A stretch of 64,000 bases of DNA from Halichondria panicea (GCF_963675165.1 NC_087383.1:3192979-3256978), one strand, 5' to 3'; positions 40,325-50,647 are shown, numbered from the stretch's first letter. Notes: a model not told the origin generated them from the sequence alone. Numbers and translations: made by a program.

Positions 40325-41306
40325 TCTTGCTCAGTACTTTATTTTAATTTAGTAGCAAAGTCATGTTGTTCAGTGCCAGCCAGTGTGGTGCAGTGCGGTA
40401 CATATTGCGTTTAACACCCACTTAAAATAATTATATTCATGCTCCAAGCAGTATTACATAACACACAAGTACAAATCCTATATAAGCGTGTCCCCCGACC
40501 TCCCGTCAGTGACGGTCGGGCTCCGCCCAACTAGGGTATCAGTACATGTAGCAGTTTTGTTCCCACTGCAAGAAATTTGCAGCCCAATCAGATTGCTGCG
40601 TTCAAGTGGGAAACCTTACAGCTCAATTTAGCTGACAAGGCGAGCTGGGACACTGTATTTCTCTGGAGAATGCAGAAACAGCTCCTGCTGGATATCTAGG
40701 CTACTAGAAAAGAAGCATAGTCTATCTTAGCATCTATGAATGAAGCTTGAACAGTATGTATTAATTAATTAAAAGGACTTGTCTTTGTTTTAAGTTTTGT
40801 TGTGCTACCAATAAGATTAGATCATTAGTTTGGACAAAACCTGTGTTATGTATGCCTTCTTTGGTCTTCGAAAAGCTTCTCAGAAGCCTTGGGGTAGTCT
40901 TATAGCTGGCTGTACCTCTCCTTGTGCTGGATGTCTAACTATTATGAAAAAGTTTATTTCTGCCTGTACTAAATCTTATATTACAGGCTACAGTATTCTT
41001 CTACTTTCTCTAAGAGTCTGAGGTCTTTCTTGAATTCCAAAACAACTATAGCTAGATCCACTCAGCTAGAATAGCCATCCAAATAGTTAATTGATTTCTT
41101 TATATCACACCCCTGAGCCATGCGGTTGTCAGCCACTTAAATATTCATACTCTGTCTCAAGTACCGGTGGAACAAAACTGCTACATGTACGTGTACTGAG
41201 AGCGCAGCGTTGGTTGGACTCCGCCCAACTACGGAAGACCATCATAGTCGAAGGTTGGAAGATCACGCCTCTATAATTATGCTGACAATGGTCAGGTAGC
41301 TAGATA

Positions 41307-41350
41307 GCCTCTATTCAAGGCCGATTTAATCGGCCTGGAATCGAGGCTAG
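41307..41350. repeat. Short palindromic repeat, second copy
   Basis: Related to the hairpin at 8905-8950: ends CTCTATTCAAGGCCG / CGGCCTGGAATCGAGG around TTTAAT. Confidence 0.7.
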
Positions 41351-41677
41351 TAGCTAGAGCTCTACTAAAGGCTATTTTAAAAAAGATGATTTCGAATGAC
41401 CCAAGAAGGACAGCTGTGTCTATGCTCTGTTGGCATCAGACACCAATCCTGACACTCTATGACCTTGTCTCAAGAGGTGGATGCTGTTTTATTGAGTGAT
41501 ATGTGTCGAATGTACACAAAGGGACCACTGGACTTTGCTGAGAAAGTGTATAGTTATGCATCAGCAGAATTGGGATAGCATGCAGATAATTTTTATAAGA
41601 ACTTTTATTTTATTATGATTATAAACCATATCACAGATTAAAATTAATTATGCATGAGTATATAAGTTCCATGTGTT
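41351..41677. other. 3' flank of the CACTIN locus
   Basis: About 330 bp between the RecQ element and the CACTIN stop codon. Nothing recognised. Confidence 0.4.
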
Positions 41678-42679
41678 CTATCTTCTATATCTGTTCCTCT
41701 TGAACCGGAACCAGAGTTGCAGGATGTTGTTGTTGAACTGACTCCGGAACCCGTGCTTCCAGGAGCACTCCCATTCTCGATGCACTATCTTGAAGGCAAT
41801 ATCCTATATGGGATAAATAGAATCTCATCACTAGTTCACTAAAATTAAAAGGTACACAGTGCAGTACATGGATACTTCAGAAACCATGTATGTATACAAT
41901 TATAGTCTCGCGGGCGAACCGATTTTGATCAGTATATATCAGTCTTCAAAGTATGGCCCACAAGACTAGTTGTATACAGTAGCCTATGTAGTTACTAAAT
42001 ACTAAAAGTGAACAGGGGGGGGGGGGGTGGCGTACGTACCTCGTAGGGGGGACCAGCTTGAAAACGAAGTGTGGCAAAGTCCGGATCGCCAGGAATGGGT
42101 ATCTGTGATTACCATAGTGATAATGTACACACGCGCGGCAGTGACTGTGATCTTACCAGAGTGTATTGCGGAGTCTTTCTCTTGTCTATGAGATCAGGAT
42201 AGAATATCTGTATTTACGGAGAGGGGGGAGGAGATTTCACAGAGGCTACAAACAAGGAGAAGAGAACTAACTTACATTGAACTTATATCCCTGTACAATC
42301 TTTGGAGGGGGATTGTCCATGTCGTAATGAGTTTGGTTGTACTTGTTCCACTCAAAGCCCTGCAAGTAATAGCCAGACAAATAAACGATGCTAGTATTAG
42401 TGTAGTTTACAGTGCTCAGATTGCCCGAAATAAATGAAATGATATCAACCAATTAATTAACTACAAACTGTTCCAGTTGTCTGAACACTTTCTGTGCCAT
42501 ATTACAGTAATTTAACAATGCCACCATCACCGCATACAACACCCTTGCCCCACCCCCAATCACGCCCACTCTCACCGTATGCACTCTGTTGAAGAACCTC
42601 GGCTTGCGTGGGCGGTACTTCTCCTTCCAGATAGGATCCCTCAGTTGCAGGACTACCTCAGTGTTGAAGTCGTATTCCT

Positions 42680-42988
42680 CCTCTGCCTGTACGGGTTACA
42701 TATTACACAATTTGGGAATCAAATTTACCACTATCTAGCATATCATAGTTTAGGTAATACCTTAAGGTGACATATTTTCACAGGTAGATTTGTTTGCGTT
42801 TTTACAGTTTTGTACATTTTGCGGTATAATTTTTTGCGAAATGTCGATCTGGATACATTAAACAAGAGGGCGGCAAAATTATTTGCGAGTACTAATTTTT
42901 GCGATTTTACTCTCATTCGCAGAAATAGCAGAAATTAATACACGCGAAAATATGTCACCTTAAGGTATGTAACCCGTACAGGCAGAGG
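42680..42988. mobile_element. MITE in a longer inverted repeat at the CACTIN break
   Basis: The inner termini TACCTTAAGGTGACATATTT (42758) and AAATATGTCACCTTAAGGTA (42948-42967) are perfectly inverted around about 165 bp rich in TTTGCG/CGCAAAA. Outside them a second inverted pair, CCTCTGCCTGTACGGGTTAC (from 42680) and GTAACCCGTACAGGCAGAGG (to 42988), runs into coding sequence on both sides. The outer pair is not expected of a simple MITE insertion and marks a rearrangement. Confidence 0.8.
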
Positions 42989-43108
42989 TGGTGACGGCTG
43001 AGGACGACTACAGCCTACGCCATGGTGATCAACGCCAAGTGATGGACGGGGGGACATCTGTGAACGAGTACAAGGAACTCAAGATGACACGCATCGTTGA
43101 TACTATAA
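42982..43108 (+). pseudogene. CACTIN: CACTIN exon lying in inverted orientation
   Basis: The plus strand reads AEVVTAEDDYSLRHGDQRQV then MDGGTSVNEYKELKMTRIVD, preceded by an AG acceptor (GTACAG) and followed by GTAAAG. It fits the gap in the minus-strand gene between SPTLLKPSDLEDT and YDFNTEVVLQLRDP. The human protein has VLEPDEDLQRLQLSRQQLQV there (from memory), and VVTAEDDYSLRHGDQRQVM lines up with it. Phases also fit: it starts in phase 0 after LEDT and ends in phase 1, matching an AG|AGGAGG acceptor at 42682. I therefore read it as a flipped CACTIN exon. A chance ORF is the main alternative. Confidence 0.6.
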
Positions 43109-44312
43109 GTAAAGTATTGGGGCCTAATATAACAGAATGGCCACTGCCCATACACACACACACAGCTAGTACAGTGTAGTGACTACCACTCTCACAGTAT
43201 CCTCCAGGTCTGAGGGCTTGAGGAGGGTGGGGCTATAGTTGCCAGCCTCATAGGCAGCGTAGGACAGTTCCAACAGCTCCTGTTCATCTATCAAGTTGTC
43301 TTCCACTGTAGAGGAGGGGGAGTAAGTACATATAGCATACTAGTGTACATTCAATGCACGTACATGTGCTGTATGTAGACTGGCCATCAGACACAGCTAG
43401 CAAACATTGCTATGGCTATAAATAATTATACATGTACATGAGATGAAACTCGCTAAAAAGCTACAAACGCTCAGCCACCAATCTGTACTGGCTGTAATGA
43501 TAATTATGTATAATTAAGTAGCCTCACTCCTCAGCAGCGATGGTGGTGCTGGTCTGTTGAGAGCTCTCTCCTGGCTCAGTCTTGTCTTGTTCAGGATCTT
43601 CAGTGGGTGTGGCCTCGGGGACGGCAGCTTTCTCCCCTCCCTCATCTTGCTGTGAATAATGAAAGAGTATAGTAGACTGTTAGGCATGATGGTATATCCC
43701 CTCACTTGTTGCTTCAGATGTTGTAGTCTACTCCTCAACAAAACTTGATGTCTGTCCTTCAGTCTAGCCTGTGAAAAGTAAAGCATTTTCAACAACTACC
43801 AGCCAACAATCAATAGATAGATATCAGATATCAGATACAGTAGCTACAGAAACTGTAAAGGCCGAAATAAGCTGCTTTTGGTGGGTTATCTTTAGTCCCT
43901 CTCCCCACCCTCACCCTGGCCATGTGAGCCTTCAGCTGAGCAAGAAGTGCCTCCCAATATCCCACATCTGTCCCAGGGTCACTGCCGTGGATCTTCCTGT
44001 TGATCTGATCCTCCAACAACACCAGCTGGTCATGCTGCCAATCGTCAGGGGAAACACAGTTACAGTACATGTACAACTAGCAAAGTAGTGGGTTTGCCCG
44101 TGTTTAGCAATATTTCAATTATTTTGACTCATGTTCAAACTGTTCTATCTCTGCAGGGAAAGGCCACATCAAGGAACTGGCTAGACAGATAGTTTATTTA
44201 GCCTTTTCTCTCTTTGTATCTCTCATTTCATAATCCATGAACATTTTGATGAATGAATATTGTCATTTTAAAAATTGCACTATTTCGACATTTCACCGCT
44301 CTTTGTCTGACT

Positions 44313-44352
44313 GACTAAGTAAGTAAGTAAGTGAGTAAGTAAGTAAGTAAGT
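44313..44352. repeat. (AAGT)n microsatellite
   Basis: About ten AAGT units with one GTGAGT interruption, in the long CACTIN intron. Confidence 0.9.
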
Positions 44353-44912
44353 TTCTTGCCCAGCATTTGCTCCAAGTACAGCCATCTCCAGGACATTCTG
44401 CACAGGGTTTCCAAACGACTACAACCTGGGTTACAAAGCGCTTCTTCAGATTTGCGATTGCTTCCACAAGGCAGATGACCTCTCAGCCTCTATTTCTCTT
44501 ACCTAGACAATTCCGCCATCTTTAATGACTCACAGCAATTGCGTTGTGGCCAATTAATAATAGATAGGCGTGGCTAATAAACCGTGCGCCTAACTTGAAT
44601 CAGTGCAGCAGTGCTTTTCCAGAGCCTGAGGTGTTGCTTTTAATCACACTGTTCAGCTCTAGCTCCCTTTCTCTGACAGGCATGCTATATGCACTGGCTA
44701 GATATCATGCTCTTAAAATTGCTGTCATTTAATACTGATACAAATTCAACATATCAAGCAATAATTATTACTCATTACTATAATTATTAGTCCAGAGATA
44801 TTCGAGAAGATATCTGATTAGTCCTGTCTTCTCTTCTTGAACTTCTGTACTGCCTCTTGACGTTCCACTTATGCATGTCATGATACGTAAACTATACTGA
44901 AAAAGAAAGGGA

Positions 44913-45449
44913 ATCCGACTATAAAAACATTTGCAATGTGAAAAATTGCTAGGATTGGCCAGGGGAACCACAAAAAAGCGTGGAAACAAGAAATCAGACG
45001 AGAGCATAACTCCAATCCGTTACAACGTCATGAACATGTACAATACATAGTATATTAAATAATAGACTGTGTTCCAGATCCACCACATCATTCCATGCAG
45101 GTCACCAGTACGGTCCGTGCATGCATGTTATACTACGCATGGATGGACTGTGTGTATACCTGTGCTCAACACTGCATGTATTAGGAACATCAATTCATCA
45201 CAAATCATCATGATTATGTGCCCGCACATTCCAAAATGGATAAATATATAGGGATTGGTCATCACTCCACCAGTAAAAATTGCGTGGCATATTGGCTGGG
45301 AAAACATGGGAAAACTACCAGTACATGTGATTGACGTTGTAACAGATTGGAGTTATGCTCTCGTCTGATTTCTTGTTTCCACGCTTTTTTGTGGTTCCCC
45401 TGGCCAATCCTAGCAATTTTTCACATTGCAAATGTTTTTATAGTCGGAT
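44913..45449. mobile_element. Inverted-repeat element with 118-bp arms in CACTIN intron
   Basis: Arm 44913-45030 (TCCGACTATAAAAACATTTG ... TTACAACGTCA) is mirrored almost base for base at 45332-45449 (TGACGTTGTAACAGATTGGA ... TTTTTATAGTCGGA). The 300-bp centre has no ORF of note. It is a foldback or MITE-type element; the family is unknown. Confidence 0.85.
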
Positions 45450-46227
45450 GTACTATACATTCTAATTAAGGCCATAACTTCAGTACCGTTGATCCAATGT
45501 CAACACTTTTATGATTTTCTGAAAGCTTAGAAAGAGACCTTTCAAATGATGTGAAAATACAAAATACGATGAACAAAATTTCGTCCGGGCCATAATTTGT
45601 CGTTTTTCGGCCTTGGACCATGGGCTATTATCCATGGTACGGCCAAATTGGCAAATACTTTTATACGATTTTTGATGACACCATTTCAAAGGCATCTTTC
45701 TAAACGCATAAAATAGTTGATATTGGATCCACGAAATTCAAATTATGGCAGCTACGGAATTCAAGTTATGGTAGCTACAGAATTCAGCTTACACTCTTTC
45801 CCTTGAATACAGAGTTGACCTCTGTCATAACAGAAGGGTTAATGACGGCCCTCTGTCCAGCCCCGCCCCTATCCACACCCACTGCCACACCCATAGAGTC
45901 CTCCACCTTCTTAAGCTGTGTGATCTCATCTTCACATACAATGGTCATGTCTTTCCAATAGTCGATGTTGGTTGCTCCAACTTCTATTTCCGAGTACACC
46001 TTTATATCCTCCAGTAGGTCCTCTAGGTCGACAATGTTAAGTCCCTATGATGGAAAGAGATACGGCAGTATTTCTTAGGGATGCCTATGTTACTATGAAC
46101 TAGTGGCTCTGGTTGCTGCAGACTGTAATGGCTACCTTGAGGAGGTAGTAGGGCTCCTGCACTTCAATGTCCTCTCCCTCCTCTGTGGTAGAGCTAATGT
46201 ACTTGGCCAGGAGGTCAATAGGTTTGG

Positions 46228-46270
<43 letters not shown>

Positions 46271-46282
46271 GGGGGGGGGGGG
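46228..46282. repeat. (TG)n plus G-run at a CACTIN splice acceptor
   Basis: About 19 TG units then about 15 G on the plus strand. On the minus (coding) strand this is a C-run and (CA)n that directly precede the exon 46227-46136, so the acceptor pyrimidine tract is replaced by repeat sequence. Confidence 0.9.
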
Positions 46283-46423
46283 AGGGTGCTGGTGGTGGTT
46301 ACCAGAAGGCTACTCTAGCTAGCTTACCTTTGCCAGTTTCAATGCGAATCTTTGAGCGAAGTCTGGCTTGGTCCAAGTGAAACTGTAGAAGTGCGAAATG
46401 TTAGTTAGTTCGGAGAAATAGCA

Positions 46424-46537
46424 TCACAGGGGGTATACAGATACGTACATGGATCACCACAGGGGGTATTCAGATACGTACATGGATCACCACAGGGGGT
46501 ATTCAGATACGTACATGGATCACCACAGGGGGTACTA
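46424..46537. repeat. Intronic minisatellite, about 37-bp unit x 3
   Basis: Unit CACAGGGGGTATTCAGATAC followed by GTACATGGATCAC, three full copies and a partial one, in a CACTIN intron next to the donor at 46539. Confidence 0.9.
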
Positions 46538-47204
46538 ACCTGATCCTCTTGTGCCTCCCACTCTTTGAACATCTCCGCCTCTTTCATTCGCTGGAGCAGT
46601 TGCTGAGTGGGTGGAGTGGGTGGAGGGTAATAGTGAGGTATGCTATAACTCTAGTACTCACTGACTCATCTTCTCTGGCTTCCCTCTCCTTCTCTCTCTC
46701 CTGCACACACACACACACATGACAACACCGCCAACACACATGGCAACAGTTACTACTCACAGCTTTCCTTTTCTTGACCTTCTCCAGCTCTCGTCTGGTT
46801 TCATCTTGTCGTTGATTTTCCCTCCGCTCCACCTCCGTCTTGCTCAACTTGAAATCACTCACATCCTGCTGCCTCTTCTGCAAGCCAACATTTCATTGTA
46901 TAATTCTTATATTATAGTACTATACATTACCTTGTCCCATACAAATCTGTCTAATAACTGGTTGTCTCCAAATGGATTGTCTGCATTTGTGTATCCCTGG
47001 AAACAAGTCATGTGATCAACAAGCCACACACACCATATCGGCCACTCACCAAGTACTCACTGTCCCATCCCTCTTTCTATCGCTGACGTCTTAAATTCTC
47101 TTCCTTCTTTGCCAACCTCCGTTCTCGTTTCTCCTTGGGTGTCTCCAGTGCCTTCATGATGGCTTTCTGTCTCCTGCTCTCATCACGCTCGCGTCGCATT
47201 TTTA

Positions 47205-47460
47205 CTGAGCTATATTAAAGCATAGATTGAGTAGTTAAGTTTAGTTCTCCCTCCTTAATCTACGATTAAAGACAGCAGCCTAGCCACGTGTAGTTAGTTA
47301 GTGGGCGTGGCTGGAAATGATGGGCCACGCCCAAGTGTTTCCTTTATAATTTTTTTTTTTTTTCGGGGGGGGGGAGGAAGCCCCTTAAATAATTATTATA
47401 CACATGTGAGGCAATAGAAATATAAAAAATAAATAAAATGAGAGGAATGGAATTATGAGT
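47205..47460. other. Spacer, CACTIN locus to retroelement fragment
   Basis: This is where the missing N-terminal exons of CACTIN should lie. I see none; it holds a T-run/G-run (47350-47372) and GGGCGTGGC motifs. Confidence 0.4.
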
Positions 47461-47967
47461 TCAGTTTATGTCTATCTCCGCTGTGCGGACCAGGTCAATA
47501 GAGGGCGGAGCTTTAGAAGCGTGTCCAATACTTGAACGAGCACCTCTAATGCATTGAATAGCTGATCGGAGAAGAGAGAAGGTAAGGCGGCAGCGGAGCC
47601 AGGCCAGGGTGGTTGAGTATGATTGCTCCCATTTATCGGCAAGACACGCGGATAACCTTTTGTAAAAAGTAGTGGCTTCCGTGGCCAAGCCTCCAGTGGC
47701 AGACAATACAAGTGGAGTGAATGACGAGTGTTCTACTTCTCTTATTCTCTGTTCATATGCCCTCTTTTTGATGGCTTCATGTTTGCGATAGCAAGCAGCT
47801 AGGCTTGTCTGTCGGTTGGAGCCTGCGTGGGGATTGAAAACTCTGATGTCAAAGAAGGTACGTTCATAACGGCCTCCCCAGAAACCGTTAGCAGCAATGT
47901 CCAGTCTTGCCCCATCCTGGGAGTTAGAGGTGGCATATGAGAGGGTTTCACCAGTTAGGGGTTGCAA
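47461..47967 (-). CDS. LINE-type retroelement ORF, C-terminal fragment
   Basis: A 168-codon open frame: MQPLTGETLSYATSNSQDGA, RLDIAANGFWGGRYERTFFD, IRVFNPHAGSNRQTSLAACY, RKHEAIKKRAYEQRIREVEH, SSFTPLVLSATGG, then TTLAWLRCRLTFSLLRSAIQ. This is the conserved C-terminal block (a proposed nuclease-like domain) that follows the reverse transcriptase in a polyprotein family frequent in sponge, cnidarian and fish genomes. The catalytic polymerase part is absent, so it is a 5'-truncated insertion, the usual fate of LINE copies. Unlike the relative at 34.8-35.6 kb its frame is still open, so it is younger. It sits 256 bp upstream of the first CACTIN exon, where that gene loses its N-terminus. Confidence 0.7.
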   Translation of the reverse strand: MQPLTGETLSYATSNSQDGARLDIAANGFWGGRYERTFFDIRVFNPHAGSNRQTSLAACYRKHEAIKKRAYEQRIREVEHSSFTPLVLSATGGLATEATTFYKRLSACLADKWEQSYSTTLAWLRCRLTFSLLRSAIQCIRGARSSIGHASKAPPSIDLVRTAEIDIN

Positions 47968-48649
47968 TTTCCATGCACTATAAGTGGTCTATGCATAAAT
48001 GCCTATTACTGTGTAAGTAATTACTGTCTATAAGTTAGTCATGCCTATACTTGTGACAACATTGAACACTACAGTGTCCTTTCATCTGATGACTTTCTAT
48101 TCCCATGCATGCACATATGGAGCTCTTGCAGAACATCAGACCAGACTGGATGCGTTTCAATGAAGGAATGGATTATATCTCTCAATCACCTCAAGAAATG
48201 AACAGGCTGAGCTATGGGTTATCAGGTGAAACAAAACAGATGCTACTCTATGCAACTGTTTTGGATACTTACGATAATAAGCAGCCATTTAATAACTACA
48301 ATTCCTAATAATCTTTCTTCCGAAGCATCTTTAATATTGTGCTGCTTCCTCCAGCCATATACTAACCAACACTGAGAGGCTCTTTTACACCCTTGCATTT
48401 CTATACAAACGGGGCGTTTCTAGAGATTGAAGCAGGGGGGTGCTCAAGAGCACAGAAAAAAATGGGGCCGTGCGTGCGCGATTTTACGCACCCGTATTTA
48501 TTGCAGCGCGTCTTTTACGTGCAACCATACTGTAATGCATCATGATTGGCCTGCTTGAGCGTAGCAGCTTGCAGGCATACTACAATTCCTAATAAACGTT
48601 TCTTTCTTCCGAAGCATCTTTAATATTGTGCTGTTTCCTCCAGCCATAT
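47968..48649. other. Unassigned region with a weak plus-strand ORF
   Basis: A 67-codon frame at 48105-48308 (ELLQNIRPDWMRFNEGMDYI) looks protein-like, but no exon partner or family was found. The stretch CTACAATTCCTAATAA...TTCTTCCGAAGCATC occurs twice (about 48296-48350 and 48581-48640). Confidence 0.35.
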
Positions 48650-49026
48650 ACCCAGACTTGCGCTTTCAACTGCTGACTGTCTGTGCTCTACTTACTTGCA
48701 CATATACCATCTCCCAGACTTGCGCTTTCAACTGCTGATTGTCTGTGCTCCACTTACTTGCACATAATTATACCATCTCCAAGACTTGCGCTTTCAACTG
48801 CTGATTGTCTGTGCTCCACTTACTTGCACATATACCATCTCCCAGACTTGCGCTTTCAACTGCTGATTGTCTGTGCTCCACTTACTTGCACATATACCAT
48901 CTCCCAGACTTGCGCTTTCAACTGCTGATTGTCTGTGCTCCACTTACTTGCACATATACCATCTCCCAGACTTGGGCCTTCAACTGCTGATTGTCTGTGC
49001 TCCACTTACTTGCACATATACCATCT
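48650..49026. repeat. Tandem repeat, about 62-bp unit x 6
   Basis: Unit CAGACTTGCGCTTTCAACTG, CTGATTGTCTGTGCTCCACT, TACTTGCACATATACCATCT, about six near-identical copies; one has a TAAT insertion. Because 62 is not a multiple of three, the same peptide (SPRLALSTADCLCSTYLHI) appears in all three frames, so the long ORFs here are repeat artefacts. Confidence 0.95.
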
Positions 49027-49027
49027 C

Positions 49028-49190
49028 GTGGCACTGGAGACACCCAAGGAGAAACGAGAACGGAGGTTGGAAAAGAATGTAGAGGGATGGGACAGTGAGT
49101 ACTTGGTGAGTGGCCGATATGGTGTGTGTGGCTTGTTGTGTGTGGCTTGTTGATCACATGACTTGTTTCCAGGGATACACAAAAATGTTT
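49028..49190 (+). pseudogene. CACTIN: Inverted, internally deleted copy of a CACTIN exon
   Basis: GGCACTGGAGACACCCAAGG ... TGGGACAGTGAGTACTTG followed by the GTGAG donor and the next intron (TTGATCACATGACTTGTTTC, then the CCAG acceptor) is the reverse complement of CACTIN 47150-46996. Compared with the main copy it has lost about 24 nt across the segment that holds the TAG, and so reads RERRLEKNVEGWDSEYL without a stop. The next exon (GGATACACAAAAATG) breaks off. Confidence 0.8.
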
Positions 49191-49556
49191 CCTATACAAT
49201 AATGAAGTCCTACAACTGCTTTACTTGTACACAAAGTTGTCTCTCTGTTTGCCAGTGCCCGGTTGGCGGCGGTGACTGTTGGTGGTTTTCTCGAAATGAT
49301 CTGGAAGGAGGGTATAGGATGACAGCAATTAAAGATTGAATAATCAGTACAGCCCTACCTTTAGCAAACAATTTTATACTTCACTAGGGCACAAGTATAA
49401 TTGCACATGCTTACCTTCTGCCTATTATCGAACCAGTTCTGTGCAAAAAATAGCAATGAAACATAATTGCATCAGTAGAGCATCCACCCTCTGAGTTGAC
49501 ATATAAATGACGTGATAACTAACTTATGATTATTCTCAGGGTACATTGAACGACCT

Positions 49557-50090
49557 TCAGTACCCCCTCAGATCATGTATATATTGAGCAGGGTTGGTAA
49601 TGAACTGCGATATCCCATCCACTGCTTGAGATAAGAGTGTGGCCAGGTTCATCCTCATGGCCTTCTCAACCATCATGAGCCATTGATTTATTTTGGTTTT
49701 TGCCTTTTCCCATCTGCCAGGAATAGAATCTGGCAACAGCAGCTATAAAAGTATCATGCCATCATTATTATTTACACTTATGCAATCTAGCATGAGCTTT
49801 AAACTTTTCATTTAATTGTTAAATTGTTTAAGCGGATGCAATCACCTGCATAATTACGGCTCTCATGGCGGGTGTCTTGGCGCGTACAAACAACATGTGG
49901 AATATTTCCCATCCCATCATTTGATCCCCTCCGATCCTAGTACACACTAACACTATAATTATTATACTCACCGCTCTAGGTAAGATCTGCTCTTCTGGAG
50001 CAATTATTTATTGGTGGATTAAGAAAGTCCATGCAACGTTTCTTTATGATTGCTTCCTCCCCATCAAGTTTCTAACTACACAAAGAAACT
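49557..50090 (-). CDS. Hypothetical protein, 3' exons
   Basis: Exon 49742-49557 reads LLLPDSIPGRWEKAKTKINQ, MVEKAMRMNLATLLSQAVDG, ISQFITNPAQYIHDLRGY then TGA. Exon 49936-49846 reads IGGDQMMGWEIFHMLFVRAK, TPAMRAVIMQ in matching phase. A further likely exon at about 50080-49985 reads KLDGEEAIIKKRCMDFL then NPPINNCSRRADL. Splice sites are good, and the product is helical, soluble and without known motifs. I do not recognise the family. The last exon is repeated, truncated, at 50.7 kb, and the NPPINNCSRRA segment is repeated inverted near 50350-50390, so this is one of several shuffled copies. Confidence 0.4.
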
Positions 50091-50647
50091 TAAGTTATCT
50101 TAATCTATACAAGGATCGCCTGCCATCCACTGATTATGGGGAATGATCGGGAATCTTAGCAAACAATTTTATACTTCACTAGGGCACAAGTATAATTGCA
50201 CATGCTTACTTTCTTTCGGTTATCCAGCCAGTTCTGTGCAAAAAATAGCACATGAAGCATAATTATGTTTAACTTATTGAAATTAAGTCACTCACTCTGA
50301 TTTGCTGCTCGGACAACTTGGTGAGCCTCATAGCTTCTAAGGTCGGCTTTCTTAATCCACCAATAAATAATTGCTCCAGAAGAGCAACCTTTCTTGGAGA
50401 ATGTCGTGATGCTCCCATAGTTGATAGTTGATAGTTGGCTTATTGTTTCTTAGTGCTTATTCGTCCATCACAGCCACACAGGTGGGGCTGGCATGGTTGG
50501 ATGGATTGATCAAGCTTCGTTTTGGCCTTTTCAACCATCATGAGCCATTGATCTTGGAGTTCGTTTCTTGTTATTACTACATAATTTATATACTAAACGC
50601 ATGAGCTTGCAATGCGATGGTTTCCACCAAAACTCAACATGGATGCT
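50091..50647. other. Shuffled duplicate segments
   Basis: Holds a direct copy of 49361-49455 at about 50156-50250 (CAAACAATTTTATACTTCAC, GCACATGCTTAC) and an inverted copy of the exon segment near 50010-50030 at 50350-50390. No intact gene. Confidence 0.6.

Larger units (their letters stand above)
38411..41232. mobile_element. RecQ-helicase-bearing repeat element with GGGCGGAGTCC-type ends
   Basis: The left end GGAAGACCTAGTTGGGCGGA followed by GTCCAACCAACGCT appears inverted at about 41195-41232 (AGCGTTGGTTGGACTCCGCC, CAACTACGGAAGACC). Inner inverted pieces GACACGCTTATATAGGATTT (38505-38530) and AAATCCTATATAAGCGTGTC (40474-40493) both hold a TATATA stretch that could be a core promoter. The motif CAGCCCAATCAGATTGC occurs at both ends in direct orientation (about 38549 and 40579). 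In between lie the RecQ-like gene and a zinc-finger-like ORF. The superfamily is unknown to me; I found no clear target duplication. Confidence 0.6.
41678..47204 (-). pseudogene. CACTIN: CACTIN (NF-kappaB/spliceosome-associated protein), damaged locus
   Basis: Exons in order: 47204-47050, 46996-46931, 46877-46761, 46700-46662, 46602-46540, 46382-46328, 46227-46136, 46044-45793, 44034-43915, 43768-43706, 43649-43528, 43305-43196, 42682(or 42686)-42576, 42359-42276, 42207-42157, 42102-42040 and 41803-41678. They encode most of Cactin: RERDESRRQKAIMKALETPK, ADNPFGDNQLLDRFVWDK, KPIDLLAKYIS, GYWEALLAQLKAHMAR, KYRPRKPRFFNRVHT, GFEWNKYNQTHYDMDNPPPK and the C-terminal REWECSWKHGFR...FKRNRYRR. Four faults: in-frame TAG at 47077-47079 (after LRRQR); no N-terminal part upstream of 47204; a frame mismatch between 43649-43528 (leftover 2) and 43305-43196 (needs 1); and one exon lying reversed at 42982-43108. 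Introns are kept, so it is not a retrocopy. Cactin is normally single-copy, essential and about 750 aa. Confidence 0.75.

Noticed and set aside
48650-49026. Possible CRISPR-like array
   Set aside because: The 62-bp units are directly adjacent with no unique spacers, and the genome is clearly eukaryotic.
48683-49153. ORFs with repeated SPRLALSTADCLCSTYLHI peptide
   Set aside because: This is a tandem repeat whose unit length is not a multiple of three, read in three frames; no gene evidence.
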